Assembly: GCF_000227135.1 (NCBI RefSeq)
Contig: NC_018248.1
Coordinates: 281,670 to 345,669 of the forward strand
Reading direction: 5' to 3'
DNA: 64,000 nucleotides
DNA from: Leishmania donovani
Taxonomy: Eukaryota; Euglenozoa; Kinetoplastea; Trypanosomatida; Trypanosomatidae
Each line of letters begins with the position of its first letter. Position 1 is the stretch's first letter. The position numbers and the translations under genes were made by a program. The notes beneath the pieces were generated by a model that did not search any database, was not told the DNA's origin, and was given only the letters and a program-made list of their open reading frames with translations. This document shows positions 31,258-43,200 of the stretch, piece by piece.

Positions 31258-31893
31258 ATGAGCAACTCGGCCAAGTCGCCCTCCGGCCCCGTCGGTGATG
31301 AGGGGCGGCGCAACTATCCGATGTCAGCCCACACCCTCGTCACACAGGAGCAGGTGTGGGCCGCCACGGCGAAGTGCGCAAAGAAGATTGCAGAGGACTA
31401 CAGAAGTTTTAAGTTGACGACCGACAACCCGCTCTACCTGCTGTGCGTGCTCAAGGGCAGCTTCATCTTCACGGCCGACCTTGCCCGCTTTCTCGCCGAC
31501 GAGGGTGTCCCGGTGAAGGTGGAGTTTATTTGCGCGAGCTCGTACGGCACGGGCGTGGAGACGTCGGGCCAGGTGCGCATGCTCCTCGACGTGCGCGACT
31601 CCGTGGAGAATCGCCATATTCTGATTGTCGAGGACATCGTCGACAGCGCCATCACGCTGCAGTATCTGATGCGGTTCATGCTCGCCAAGAAGCCGGCCTC
31701 GCTCAAGACGGTGGTGCTGCTGGACAAGCCGTCGGGGCGAAAGGTGGAGGTGCTAGTCGACTACCCCGTCATCACGATCCCGCACGCGTTTGTGATTGGC
31801 TACGGCATGGACTACGCCGAGTCGTATCGCGAGCTGCGCGATATCTGCGTGCTCAAGAAGGAGTACTACGAGAAGCCGGAGAGCAAGGTGTAG
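31258..31893 (+). CDS. HGPRT: Hypoxanthine-guanine phosphoribosyltransferase
   Basis: The 211-residue enzyme joins hypoxanthine or guanine to PRPP to make IMP or GMP. The PRPP-binding motif is ILIVEDIVDSAIT (121-133) with acidic pair E125-D126 and the general base at D129. The flexible-loop region has S95-Y96, and the purine site has K157, F178 and D185 (GYGMD). The C-terminal tripeptide SKV is a PTS1 variant, matching the glycosomal location known for Leishmania HGPRT. Leishmania cannot make purines de novo, so this enzyme is a main salvage route, and it also activates pyrazolopyrimidines such as allopurinol. The start at 31258 (MSNSAKSPSG) gives the length known for the family in this genus; a 21-codon upstream extension starts with GTG and was rejected. 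XPRT follows 2.1 kb downstream. Confidence 0.98.
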   Translation: MSNSAKSPSGPVGDEGRRNYPMSAHTLVTQEQVWAATAKCAKKIAEDYRSFKLTTDNPLYLLCVLKGSFIFTADLARFLADEGVPVKVEFICASSYGTGVETSGQVRMLLDVRDSVENRHILIVEDIVDSAITLQYLMRFMLAKKPASLKTVVLLDKPSGRKVEVLVDYPVITIPHAFVIGYGMDYAESYRELRDICVLKKEYYEKPESKV

Positions 31894-34039
31894 CGGTGAC
31901 GAGCTACGGCTCGTGTCGGTGGGAACACCTGCCCGCCTCTCTCCTTCTCGATGCGCGCTCTCACAGAAACGCACACCGACATGCCAACAAGCGTGCTCGT
32001 GGGCGATGGAAGGGGTGAGACCGCCGTAGCGACTGCGGCTGCGTACACAAGTGGAGCCGACCATACCACGCGCGGCCTTTTTCTTTTCTTCGTTCTCTAA
32101 CTTCTTCTTACCCCATTTCGTGGCCTCAGCGGTGTTGCCACGGATTAGAGAGGAGGATAGATGGCGAGCGAGCCTGCGAGTGGGCGAGTGCAGGTGCGGG
32201 CGGGAGGCTGTATACGATGCCGCGACGCAGCACATTAGCAGACCTTCTGCATGGGTCAGCACAAGGCAGGCGAAAGGCTGGGGTGGTGCTGTGGGGAGGG
32301 GCAGATGTGGCGCAGTGTCGTAAAGACTCGGGTGAGGGTGATGCTGAAGCGGGGCGACGAGTGGGGGGAACCGCGTATGCGGCGGCCATGACGCGCGTGT
32401 GTGCGCCTGTTCATCCTGTCGCATCTGCGGCTCGACTGAGCTGCGTCGTGCTTTGCTCCTTCATGTGATAGTTCTCCCGGCCACCCCTGTATACGTGCGT
32501 TCTTTGCTGTCCCGCCGCCACCACTGCCTCTTGTCCCTTGCAAGTCCCTGCCGGTGTATTGCCCTCCCCCTCCCTCCTCTGTTCTCGCAATACTCGATCC
32601 CACGTTATCGATATATATACCTATATATATATATATATATAGGTATATAACGCCCTCCACTCCCCATCCTGCCCACCGCTCCACCGGCGCCTCTCCTTCC
32701 TGCTCGAGATGTTGACCTTGTGAGTAACAGAGCATAACCGGAATATAAAAAAGAGTGAAGAGAGCCTCCCCTTCCTCCCCTCCACCCACACAGGATGCGC
32801 CCACGGGCCTCTGATGCCACTCATCACAGATGTGACGGTGGCGGCGGCTACTCTTTTTGCGGATGCGAACGCGTGATGTCGTGTAGGTGGTCAACACACC
32901 GGGAGGAGGTGCTTCATGCCTAACGAACCCTACACAAGAAAGCACACGTGTATGCGCGCACATGTGCTCATTATATTCTCTCACCGAAGACGACGCTTTT
33001 AAAAACTTAAACACGATAACAGAGATGTTGATATCAGACAATCCTTGGCCATGTTCCTACATGCATGCGCGCACGTGTAGAGGCATGCCTCATGCGAATA
33101 GACCCCCCCTCCTTTCCACCGCGGAAACGAGGAAGGGGTGGGGTGTGGATGGGAGGGGCCAGAGGAGATACTCTCCCTTCAAGCGCCGGCGACGATCTTC
33201 CTGTCCCTCACTCCCCCTCTTTGCTTGTGTGTGTGTACACGTGCACACAAGCGTATGCATGCATGTACGTGTAGCACGGGTTGCTGTGTCTCTGCTGCCT
33301 TCCCTCTTTTCCTGTTCCTGCCTCGCTGGCGATCTCGCCTTCTTGCCTGTGTTTATGCACATATTCTCGTGCCGAGAACACGCACGCACGCACAAGGTGG
33401 CGCTGGTACGAGCGCACAACACTCAGGCAGTCACGCACTGCCTTACGCAGAGCCAACGACGGGAGAAGACAGCGGAGAGTTGCGCCGATGGGAGGGACTG
33501 TAGAACCTGCAGAATGGACTCATGACAGGACGGCGCTTGCAGATGGGTGCGGGCGTGCCGTCTGTTCCAAAATGTGCTACCCCCTCGATGCAGGATAGAG
33601 GACCTCCCGCTCTACCTCTCTCTGTAGCTCGCCCGGTTCCTCGAACCGCACGAGGCACACATGCTGAAGGGTGGTGAAGTGGCCTCTCCCTACTTTCTCC
33701 TCCTCTTTTCTCCTCATGGCACGGCGCTGCTTCATGAGCGACTTGGGCGCTTGTGCTTTTTTTATACACGGCCGGCACACACACACTAATCAACACGCAT
33801 GAACACCTGCACACATTCTCGGGCACCGATCCGCCCATCAGGAAGAGGCCCCCTCCCCTCCCCCGCTCCAAGGGAAAGACGCATAAGAGAAATAAAGGAG
33901 TCTTGCTCACTCTGCGTTCACCACACTCGCAGGCAACCACCGCGCGCGCACCGCACCGCACCGCACCGCTCACGCTCTGTACGGCTGAAACTGCTGCACA
34001 GCACACGCGCACGCAACGGAGCGATAGATAACTACATCA
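31894..34039 (+). other. HGPRT-XPRT intergenic spacer
   Basis: About 2.1 kb. It holds a purine- and G-rich island (about 32150-32420), the AT palindrome at 32603-32652 and CA/TG-rich stretches near 33220-33390. No gene was seen. It should contain the HGPRT 3'UTR and XPRT 5'UTR, where these two related genes can be regulated separately. Confidence 0.7.
32603..32652. repeat. AT-rich inverted repeat (hairpin/cruciform candidate)
   Basis: Positions 32614-32649 form a perfect 36-base palindrome: an AT-alternating core bounded by ACCT at 32619-32622 and AGGT at 32641-32644. An outer CGTTAT (32603-32608) pairs with ATAACG (32647-32652) as an alternative register. It could fold as a hairpin in the transcript or a cruciform in DNA. 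Confidence 0.85.
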
Positions 34040-34765
34040 ATGCTACCAACCCACAGTTGTAAAGGTTTCGTGGATGCCCAGGGCAGGGTCTTCGTGGATG
34101 GCCGCGAGTACCCCATGGCGTCTGGCATTGTCGCCACGGAAGACGTAATCCAGACGAACATCAAGGCCATGGCGCACACAATTGCGAAGGACTACAAGTC
34201 GCTCAGCCACCGCGACGCTCGTCTGTCACCCAGCACGGCGGAGACCGCAGAGGCGGCAGAGGCGGCAGAGGCGCCGATCAGCTACGACAACCCGCTCATC
34301 ATCATCTCCGTGCTCAAGGGCAGCTACATCTTCACATCCGACTTCATCCGCTACCTCGGCGACTGCGGCCTGCCGCACGTTGTCGACTTTGTGCGGTTGG
34401 CCTCGTACAACTCGGGTACAAAGAGCACCGGCCAGATCTCGATGCTGGCGGGTCTCAGATTCGAGAATCTACGCGGCAAGCACGTACTGATCGTCGAGGA
34501 TGTGTGCGACTCTGGGCGCACGCTGCGCTTCCTGCGCGATTACATCATGGAGAAGCTCCAGCCCAAGAGCATCAAGACGCTCGTGATGGTGAACAAAGAG
34601 CAGGCGGCCCGCAAGGTGGACTTCGATCCGGAGTACTTCTGCCTTGCCGGCCCAAACAAGTACATTGTCGGATACGGGTTCGAGGTGAACGATCGCTACC
34701 GTGACTTGCGTCACATCCTCATCCTGCGGGACGGGGAGGCCACCCGTTACCCTGCCAAGCTCTGA
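34040..34765 (+). CDS. XPRT: Xanthine phosphoribosyltransferase
   Basis: The 241-residue enzyme converts xanthine plus PRPP to XMP, an activity found in Leishmania and absent from mammals. It is a paralogue of the upstream HGPRT. The PRPP motif is VLIVEDVCDSGRT (149-161) with E153-D154 and D157; the purine-site lysine is K186, and GYGFE (211-215) places E215 where HGPRT has D185. The C-terminus AKL is a canonical PTS1 signal, so import into glycosomes is expected. An Ala/Glu insertion (about 67-79) encoded by three exact 9-base repeats is absent from HGPRT. The ATG at 34040 gives the length known for Leishmania XPRT. Confidence 0.97.
   Translation: MLPTHSCKGFVDAQGRVFVDGREYPMASGIVATEDVIQTNIKAMAHTIAKDYKSLSHRDARLSPSTAETAEAAEAAEAPISYDNPLIIISVLKGSYIFTSDFIRYLGDCGLPHVVDFVRLASYNSGTKSTGQISMLAGLRFENLRGKHVLIVEDVCDSGRTLRFLRDYIMEKLQPKSIKTLVMVNKEQAARKVDFDPEYFCLAGPNKYIVGYGFEVNDRYRDLRHILILRDGEATRYPAKL
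34247..34273 (+). repeat. Three tandem 9-base units inside XPRT
   Basis: GCAGAGGCG is repeated three times exactly, in frame, and encodes three Ala-Glu-Ala units. The copy number can change without a frameshift. Confidence 0.9.
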
Positions 34766-37218
34766 GCTCGACGTCACACCACCGGAGTGGAGGGAAATGT
34801 GGAGGCGGCTGAGTGTGCCGGAGTAAGAGAAGTAAGGGAGCCTGCGGAGAAGACGCTTGTGCACGTGTGTATGCCCCCAAATCTTCGCGAGGTGTGTAGT
34901 TTCTGCTGCGGCTAGGACGGCGCTCGACGCAAGCTGGACCACAGAGGGGGAGGCACCAGTAGGGAAGAAGCGCACTGCTAGCCACAGCCACGCACACGCA
35001 CACGCGAAGGGGGTGGGTGGGGTGGATGCGTTTAGCAGGCTAATGCGCTCACAAAACGTAAAAAAGGCATTATTCTATGCTTATTGGCTTTGGTTTTGCT
35101 TTCTTCGATCGTCGACGACGTGCGCGCTTCTATTCGCTTCCCCTCTTCATTTTCTGTCGTATTCATGCTGTTCGACGTGGGCACTATGGAGCTGGTCGAT
35201 CAGCAGACAGAGGTCAGGGAGGGTGGAGGGGGGACGAGGGACAAGGCTGGAGGGAGCTAGCGCGCGAGAGGCCAGAGAGGTGATTGAGTGGTTCTCGAGT
35301 GCGCCTCCGTGCTCACAGGCCTACACCTGGTGAAGTGTTCAGTGCTTCTTGCGTGGGCAGCGAGCGCGCTGCTGCTCTTTTCTTGCACCTTCACCTCGCC
35401 ACTCTCCCTCTTCACGAATTCGCTGACGCGTAGTGGTTAACGCCGTCTTTCTACGCCACCTCCCCCCTCCTCCGCCTCTCTCATGTGAAAATGACCGACC
35501 GTAACGGTGCTGACATCTCCGTGTGAGCACTCCTCTTCCTGTTTTGCCTTTCCTCCCCTTCTTACCTATCTTTCTACACACGCATGCGCGTGTGAGTGTG
35601 TCTCCCAGTCGTCTTGCGCCCTCCTTTCTGTTTTGTTCACGCATCCCCCTAACCCCACGCCGGAAGTTGATCTGGCAGTGGGGATGCTCTTTTCCGTGCT
35701 CGTTGACCTACCATATCTCTGTGGGCGCCCCTCTCCTCCACTGGCATTCCCATACTCTCCACCTCTGGCGCGCTACCCTCCTCCCTTCGCCAGGTCGTCT
35801 ACTTCCTTTTGCATCCGATGTTTATCCTTCGCTGTTACGTTCTGGAAGAGAGGGGAGGGGAGGGGGCCGCGGCGGCGCCTTGCCCGACTTCTCCCTGTGG
35901 TCTGGTGAACACGCACTCTTCTCCGGCGCTCTCGTTGACTACCTTGAATGAGATCCGTACACACTCACACGCACATCCACACAGGAAGTAAAGCACGGAG
36001 GCACACCAGTGCGTGTGCTTGTGGGAACACCGTACACTCGTCTGTCGTTCTCCCGCCCCGCCAGTGAACGCACTGACGGAGCGACGAAGGCGTGCATGAC
36101 GAACATAAAGAAAAGAGGCGTGCCACGAGGGGTGTTCACACAGAGGCATTCATCACGTACATCAACGGAAAGGACGCAGTGGATCTTGGCTTTCGCTCGC
36201 GACAACGGAGGCCATGGAAGCCCCCAACCCCCTCCTTCCGTGGGTATATCCTACACACGTCTTGCTCTTGTCGTTGACATGCTGCCGACCACACGCGTAT
36301 GCCCAAGCGAAAGCCAAAGCCAGCGAGAGAGAGATGCCGCGGGAGCTCGATGCTCGTCGCCTCCGCCGACCCCATTCTCTCCCCCACCGCCTCTTCCCCA
36401 GCGTCGCTGCCACGTGTGCCTGCACCGTGGGTGTCAAACCGAGGTGGGACGAGAGCACAAGAGAGGGGGCGACACACCTAAAGCGCCCGGCGCCACGACA
36501 GGCGCAGGTGACGCTCACATGCGGTGCATCTCTCTTCCCTCCCCCTTTGCTCAAGCTCGTTGCGTTTCCCTTTTCTGCCTCCGGCTCTCTTCTAGTGTTG
36601 ATGCCCCCCCCCCCCTCGTAATCCCGTCCCTCTCTCCACGTTATCCCTCCATCTCTTTGCTATCCCGGTGTGACTATCGTGCGGGAGCGCACCGCAGACC
36701 CCCAAAGAAAGGGCCCACAAGACGGAAGCGTGAACGCAGTAGCCTTTGCGCAAGTACGCGCTCCTTTCTGCCCTCACCGCCACCCCCCACTTCAACTCCA
36801 TCCGGGAGTGCATCTGGGGTCTCGACGACGACGGAGGAGGAGGAGGAGGAGGAGGGGGCAGGGTGACCTCACCACCTCTCTTCCCGTCTTTCCCCAGCGC
36901 AAACAGCGCACGCAAACACATAACAGAAACGTGCGCGCAGTCGCGCCCTCTTCCCGTCTTTTCTTTTTTTCATTTTCTTTCATCATTGTTGTCGTCTAGA
37001 CGTGGGACGTCCTCTCATTGTCTCCTCTGCCTTCGTGTGCCTCGGGTGGTCGTGCCGCCTTCAGCGCTCGCGCCTCATTTTTTTTTGATGCATTGTGCCT
37101 TCTTTCCGCTCAACCGGGGGGCGTGGCGTGTGTGGGTCGTTGGCGACGTTACGCGTTGCTGACTGCTTCTTTTCCTCCCTTGCGTTCTGCGTCTTCGTCA
37201 CAATCTACTGCAGCCTGC
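34766..37218 (+). other. Intergenic spacer between XPRT and the NEK-like kinase
   Basis: About 2.5 kb with mixed purine and pyrimidine tracts and a poly-C run near 36606-36616. The codons 37018-37218 are in frame with the kinase but begin with TTG and carry no ATG, so they are treated as 5'UTR. No gene was recognised. Confidence 0.65.
36945..36999 (+). promoter_or_regulatory. Predicted spliced-leader acceptor for the NEK-like kinase
   Basis: A long T/C tract (36945-36997) ends in CTAG, with AG at 36998-36999 as the first AG after the tract. It would give a 5'UTR of about 220 bases before the ATG at 37219. Confidence 0.5.
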
Positions 37219-40200
37219 ATGATGAACGACCTGCCTCGCTGGCCGCGGTACCGGCCGATCCGCGTGATCGGCCAGGGCGGCTTCGGCACGGTGTACCTCT
37301 GCGTGGACACGGAGCCTACCAGCACCATGTATGAGCAGGAGGTGGCTGTCAAGGCCGTCTCGCTCGGCGCCCTTTCCGATGAGGAGGTGCTCATGGTCAT
37401 GTCAGAGGTGTCGCTGCTAAAGAATGTTGGCCACCCGAACATCATCACCTACTACGACTCGTTCCTGTACGATGATGACGAGTCAGCGCTGTCACGGAAG
37501 GGAGGCGCCACGCTTGTTCCACAGGCTGATGGCGACGACATCGCTGCAGCTGGGGCAGGCTTTCGATCGCAGTGGCTCTGTCTTGTGACGGAGTACATGG
37601 ACGGCGGCGACCTTGCCGCCCTGCTGCGGCAGTACAGCGGTCAAGAACTGAACAGCACCAAAGATGTATGCGAGGCCACCAGTTTGAGTACAGTGGGCAC
37701 GGCCGCCGCAGCGCGCAAGCGGGGCCGGCCTTCAGCTGCTGTAACAGAAGACGCCGCTGCAGGGGCCGATCAAGGGGAGGTGAGTGAGGGAGACTGGGTA
37801 AGCCGCAGTCGACTACACCGCCAGCGCCTCGCAACAACTCTCCGCGCTGCACCGCGCCCACCAATGTCGACGTTTCCCACGACAGTGACGAAGGCGACCG
37901 TGATGCGGTGGGATGGCCTCGACGCCTCCGTCGACCAGACGTGGATGTCTGACGCCTCCGCGGCGGCGATGCCGACCACCCCGCTCGGAGCCACCGACGC
38001 CGAGGCCGCAGATGGGGCGGCTTGCGGCAGTCGCAATGGCATCCAAATGCCCACTGCGGCTGCCAGCAATGCCGCCGTTGGCTCTGCTGCCACGGGCGCG
38101 CCGCACCTCACCAACGTAAGCGTCAAGAACACGGTTGCCGCTGCCGGCCTCGCCTCCGAGCCGCTCGAGCCCCAGCTCCCGCCTCCGCCGAATCAACTCT
38201 GGGTCGAGTCCTTTCTAATCACGGATATCGCGAAACAGTGCCTCGACGCCTTGGCGTACCTGCATGCCTTGTGCATCGTCCACCGCGACATCAAGCCGTC
38301 CAATATTTACCTCTCGAAGCGCGACGGCACCGTAAAGATTGGCGACTTCGGCGTGTCGAAGCTGCTCCAGCCCGCAGAGCCCTTCACGATGACGTTTGTG
38401 GGCACCCCGTTTTACCTCTGCCCTGAACTCTGCATGGGCGACCCCTACTCCTTCGGTGCCGATATCTGGGCTTTGGGTGTGGTCCTGTACGAGCTCTACT
38501 GCCTGAAACTTCCCTTCACCTCCGACAACGTTCTGGCGCAGATCTACGTCATCACGGAAGGCGTATATGACACTGCCGCGCTGGGCACGCCACACGCCTT
38601 CGCAGAGTCCCAGCAGGCCGTGCTGGAGACGCTCTACGGACCCTCCTTTCTCCATTCTGAGCGCCTGCTGCACTCCCTTGTGGTGAGCATGGTTGATAAA
38701 ATGCTTCAGGTTGATCCGGCAGAGCGGCCCTCAGCCGAGGAGTTGCTAACGGGTGTGTTCGGCGCCGGCAGCACGTCACGGTGCGGCTCGAGCGCAGGTC
38801 TTCCGCTTGCCCCGGTGGCGCCGACGCCGGTGCACCGCCCCCTGTCCACCTGTGCGCTAGCCCATGACTCCGTCTCCACTCCTCCGCAGCGTGGTCCATC
38901 ATCATTCGCTGTCAAGCCTGAGGGAGTAGCGGCGACCACGCCGCAAGCGCCGTCCAATCGTTTAGGCCCTTCAGCAAGTGAGCAGCACGCACGGTGGGCC
39001 GGCAGCCTCGTCGCCGCTGCATCCAGTACGCTTCAGCAGGAGCAAGGGGCATCTCGTGTTTCCCTCACAGCTCCCGGGAGTCGCCGCAGCCGCGAGAGGA
39101 GAGACGACGTGGTCGATGACTTCACCGGCGCGCACGCCCCTCTCGCCGTCCGCGTGAAGACGTCTGTGGGGGACATACTGCAGGGCATGCCGTCCGCGCA
39201 GCGTGAGCGTCTCGGCAACCGTGCAGCGGCAGAGGAGAGGGATGAAAAGGAGGAGGTCTCGCGGGCCATGCTGCCTGTGGCATCGCCAAAGCCGACGCCC
39301 TCTTCGGCGCTCTTTCATTCTACCGTGAAGGCCGGCGTGGGAAGCGACAGCGCCAACCGACAAGCCGCGCTCTCGCCGAGCCTTGCAGGACGAGAACGGG
39401 CAGAGGTGGCCGCGTTGCCCGAGAAGCGCAGAGGCAGTACCGTGGGTGCTGAGCCGCCGTCACTCGAGCTTGCTGAGCACACGGCTCTGCAGCTTCTCCC
39501 TGCGGCGCCGTTCCCGCTGGAGCTGCTCTACGGCGGCCTCGTCAACATCGGTGACTCTGCCGTGAACAGCACAGGCGCGACTGGAGAGCAGCGTACCGTC
39601 GACGACAAGGCATCGGTGAGTACCCCGCTAGGGGCGCAGGCCACGCAGCAAGCATCACCACTATCATCTATGTTGCCAGCTGACAGGCCACCTGCTGTGC
39701 GCACCCACTGCGACGATGACGATGCGCTGGACCACCCCATCGGTGCGCAGACGCGCAGCGAGTTCATGGCGCTGATGGAGAACATTCCGTGGCTCAAGAA
39801 CGCCGAAGTCTTCTCCTCCATTCCGCTCTCCGCCGGCTGTGACAACGTCATGCTGGTTGAGCGAGCGAATCGCAGCTCCGTGTCTGCAAGCGGCGCCGAC
39901 GGTGCTCTGAGCTCTGCCACCGACAACACAGCAGCAGGCGGCTCCGAGGAGAGGGCAGAGGGTGCTGCGCCGGCGTCGAAGGGTTCGCGCACTGCGCCGC
40001 ACCAGCGGCAGTCGCAGCTGCCGTCGCCGTTGCGGTCACCGCACAGCCCGGCAACTGGAACGGAAGACATGCAGATGTCCTCGAATCCCCTGCTGCCCGT
40101 ATGCCGCGCCGGGGTCGTATCTCCCACGGCCCCCCGCATCGAGGTGAAAACGATCAGCGGGACGACCATCACTATGGGAGGCAGCCGCCGCCCTCCTAGC

Positions 40201-43200
40201 TCGCGGTCTCCGTTTCAGCGAGGCTCCGCCGGAGCAGCGGAGATGGCCGACGCAGAGAGCACACAGTCAGTGTCGCAGCGCCGCGTCTCAGGCGGGCTCA
40301 CTGCTGCGAGTCGACAGCCGCCGTGCATCCCAGCTGCCCCGCTCCGCCAACGTGTGTCGGTGACTGCCTTGCCCACGACGGTACTGACGAGCACGCCAAA
40401 GCCGCCAGCCTCGCGGCCGGACGAGCCGCAGATGACACAGGATTCCAGTGGTCCTGCGTGTCCGTCGCCGTCGCTGCAACCGAGGGGGGACGCGGACAGG
40501 CAGCCGACAGCGGTCACGGTGGCAAGCAAGGGTGCTTCTGCCTCGCACCCGCGGCTGTTCTCATCCTCCGGTCTTGAGCCCACAGTGGGCAATGCCGCCA
40601 GTGAGGCGCGGCTGCGCCCCTTTAGCGCTGCCCAAATGCGTGCTACAGCGATAGCATCGGCGAGCGGGGCCGCTCCACCCACCCCCAAGGCGCACTCTCC
40701 CGGTCACTGCGAGGGCTATTCCACCACTGAGCTGGAGGCCCTCCTGCAGGCGAAGCTGCTAACACACTATCAGCGGCGGCAGCGGCAGCTGGGCGCGCAG
40801 CGGACGCAGCATGCAGCACAGGAGGCTGCGAAGGCCGCAGCCCGCGCAAAGCTGAAGGCGCTGTATGATGAGGTCTTCGTTTCTCGACTCGACCCGGCGT
40901 CGTCGGACGCGGCCTACACCGCTCCGTACCACTCCGGCGGCACCATAGGCGGCCCTTCAGAGGTGCCGGATGAGTTTGTCGCCCGCACCGACAAGCGCTC
41001 GAGGGCTGCGAGTGACTCAGGCGACAGCGGAGCTCACTTCCCGGGCGATGACGCCGTGGCAGCACCAGTCGCACGCGCAGCGACGCAGCTACCCGCGCTG
41101 GAGGCGGACGCTTGGGCAAAGGGCGCCCCTGTGGCGGTGCACTTAACGAAGGAAGCGGCGTCCCCGTCGCCTCCGTCGGCCCCGTCCTCTCATGGCTCGC
41201 CGCTGCCTTTTTCCGTCGACGCGACGGCGCGACAGGCCGAGACGGAGGAGTCGGTGCTGCGAGCTCTCTCCGCTGTCTACTCTCGTCCTGTTGAAATACC
41301 AGCGACGACTGTGCCCGGTACTGGGACGCTCATGGACGATGGCGATTACGGCAAGGACTGGCTAGCAGCGACCCCCGCGGTGCGTCGTATCCGCGAGGCC
41401 GCGTCGCTGGCGGTCGCCGTGGAGCATCAGTGCGCTGCCTTTCGCCGTGGCAAGGAACCTGCAAGGTTGTGCGTCGCTCCGCCGTGGCGGCCACCGCACG
41501 ACTCACGTGACGTGCCGGGTCTCTGGGAGACGTCCTCAGCGGAGGAGGAGGCAGATGTGTCGGCACGTGGCCGGCTGGGGTGCCCCGCGCCAGCAAGTGT
41601 GCGGGAAGAAGTACGGTGGCGTTGGAGTGCTCCGCCTTCTGACCTGGATGACACGGCAGGGACGACGTCCGAGGACGAAGAGAGGGGGGCGTTGCTGTCG
41701 AGCACCGCTTCCTCATCAGCTGTGCCTTCGATATCCACGTCGCCGTCGTCGTCGTCATCGGCGTTGTTGGCGTCGACGTCGGGAGCCAATATGCTTGATG
41801 CACCTGGGCAAACTTCAAAGACGCCCTCCATTACCGCGGCACCAGAAGCGGATGTGCAGCAGCGCTTACAAAGTCGGAAACTCGTGCCTAGCGGGGGCGA
41901 GCTGGGCGGTGGTGTGATTGGCTCGCGGCGTAGCCCTGCCGATGCCCATGCTGGGGGGCCGCGTCCATCTTCGCTGCTGGGATCGCCCATGTATCTGGAG
42001 CTCGACAGCGTTGACGGTGGCATCAGAGGTGGACACACACGCGACGACGGCATCCACGGGGTGTCTTTGAGTATGTCGAGTCTGGCGGACGCGTCGGCGA
42101 AGGCGACAGCGGCGGCGGATCACGAAAAAGACGAGACGGACTCGGCCTCTGCAAGCTCATCCTCGACTACATCGACTATATCCTCCACGTCATCGGCATC
42201 GCACTCCTCTGCCAGTCACAGCTCCCGTGCTTTGAGTCACCCGCACCGCAGCAAGGACGAGACGCGGCATGACGTGAGCAGCAGCTCACACGATGATGGC
42301 AGCAGCGCCCAAAACAGCAGCAGCGGCAGCAGCTCAGACGATGCGCCATCCTCGGCATCGCAGACGGCATCTTTTTCATTTCACAGCTTTGGTGGCGCCG
42401 CATCCTCGACGGACGCTAACGACGACGATGCGGAACCCTGCGCGGCAACGAAGAGGGCGGACAGCGACGGCGACGAGGACATGTCGTACACGTATACGGT
42501 GCAGCTGGACGCGGTGACGGGGCGGCGCCACTTCGAATACGTGTGCCCCGTGACAGTGGAGGTGGTGGGCGCTTTGCCAGGCGGTTGCCGCGTCGTGTCG
42601 GCAGTAGCGGCCTTGCGCGCTCTGGACTTCGCCAAGGCGGCGCCCTTGTCCGCGATGCAGGTGCCCCCTAGCGAGCACTGCAGCATGAAACAAGGCAGTG
42701 ATGGGCTGGCGACGCGGGTGCTAACGGCGGAGGCGCCGACGGATTTGTCCGCGACGCCGAGCCCGCACGAGGGCGGCGACGATACGGCAGCCGCCAATGG
42801 CGGCATCAGCAGCTGCCCCGGCCAAGACAAGACATTCCTGTTTGACGGAGAGTACCACACCATGTGGCAGGAGGACGGTGGCTTCGGCGCTGCCGCTGCC
42901 TCGCCACCAACGCCGTCTGCCCCTGCTCCATCCTCGTCGCTGTCGTCGTTGCCGCCGGACGCCGGAGCGACGGTGGGCTTCACGGCTGTACCAGGAAAGC
43001 AGCAGGGACATGTACCGGCAGCGAACGGCATGGCACCACCCGAAGGGTCCCAATCGGCACGAGAGGCTACTCTTCACTCGGCACTCCCTTCGACCACCAA
43101 CTGGCAGCCCGATGCGACCGCGCGAGTCGCAGCTGCATCGTCGAGCTGCGTCGAGGACGGCAACAACGATGGCAACGGTGCCACTGCACACCTTCGCGGG

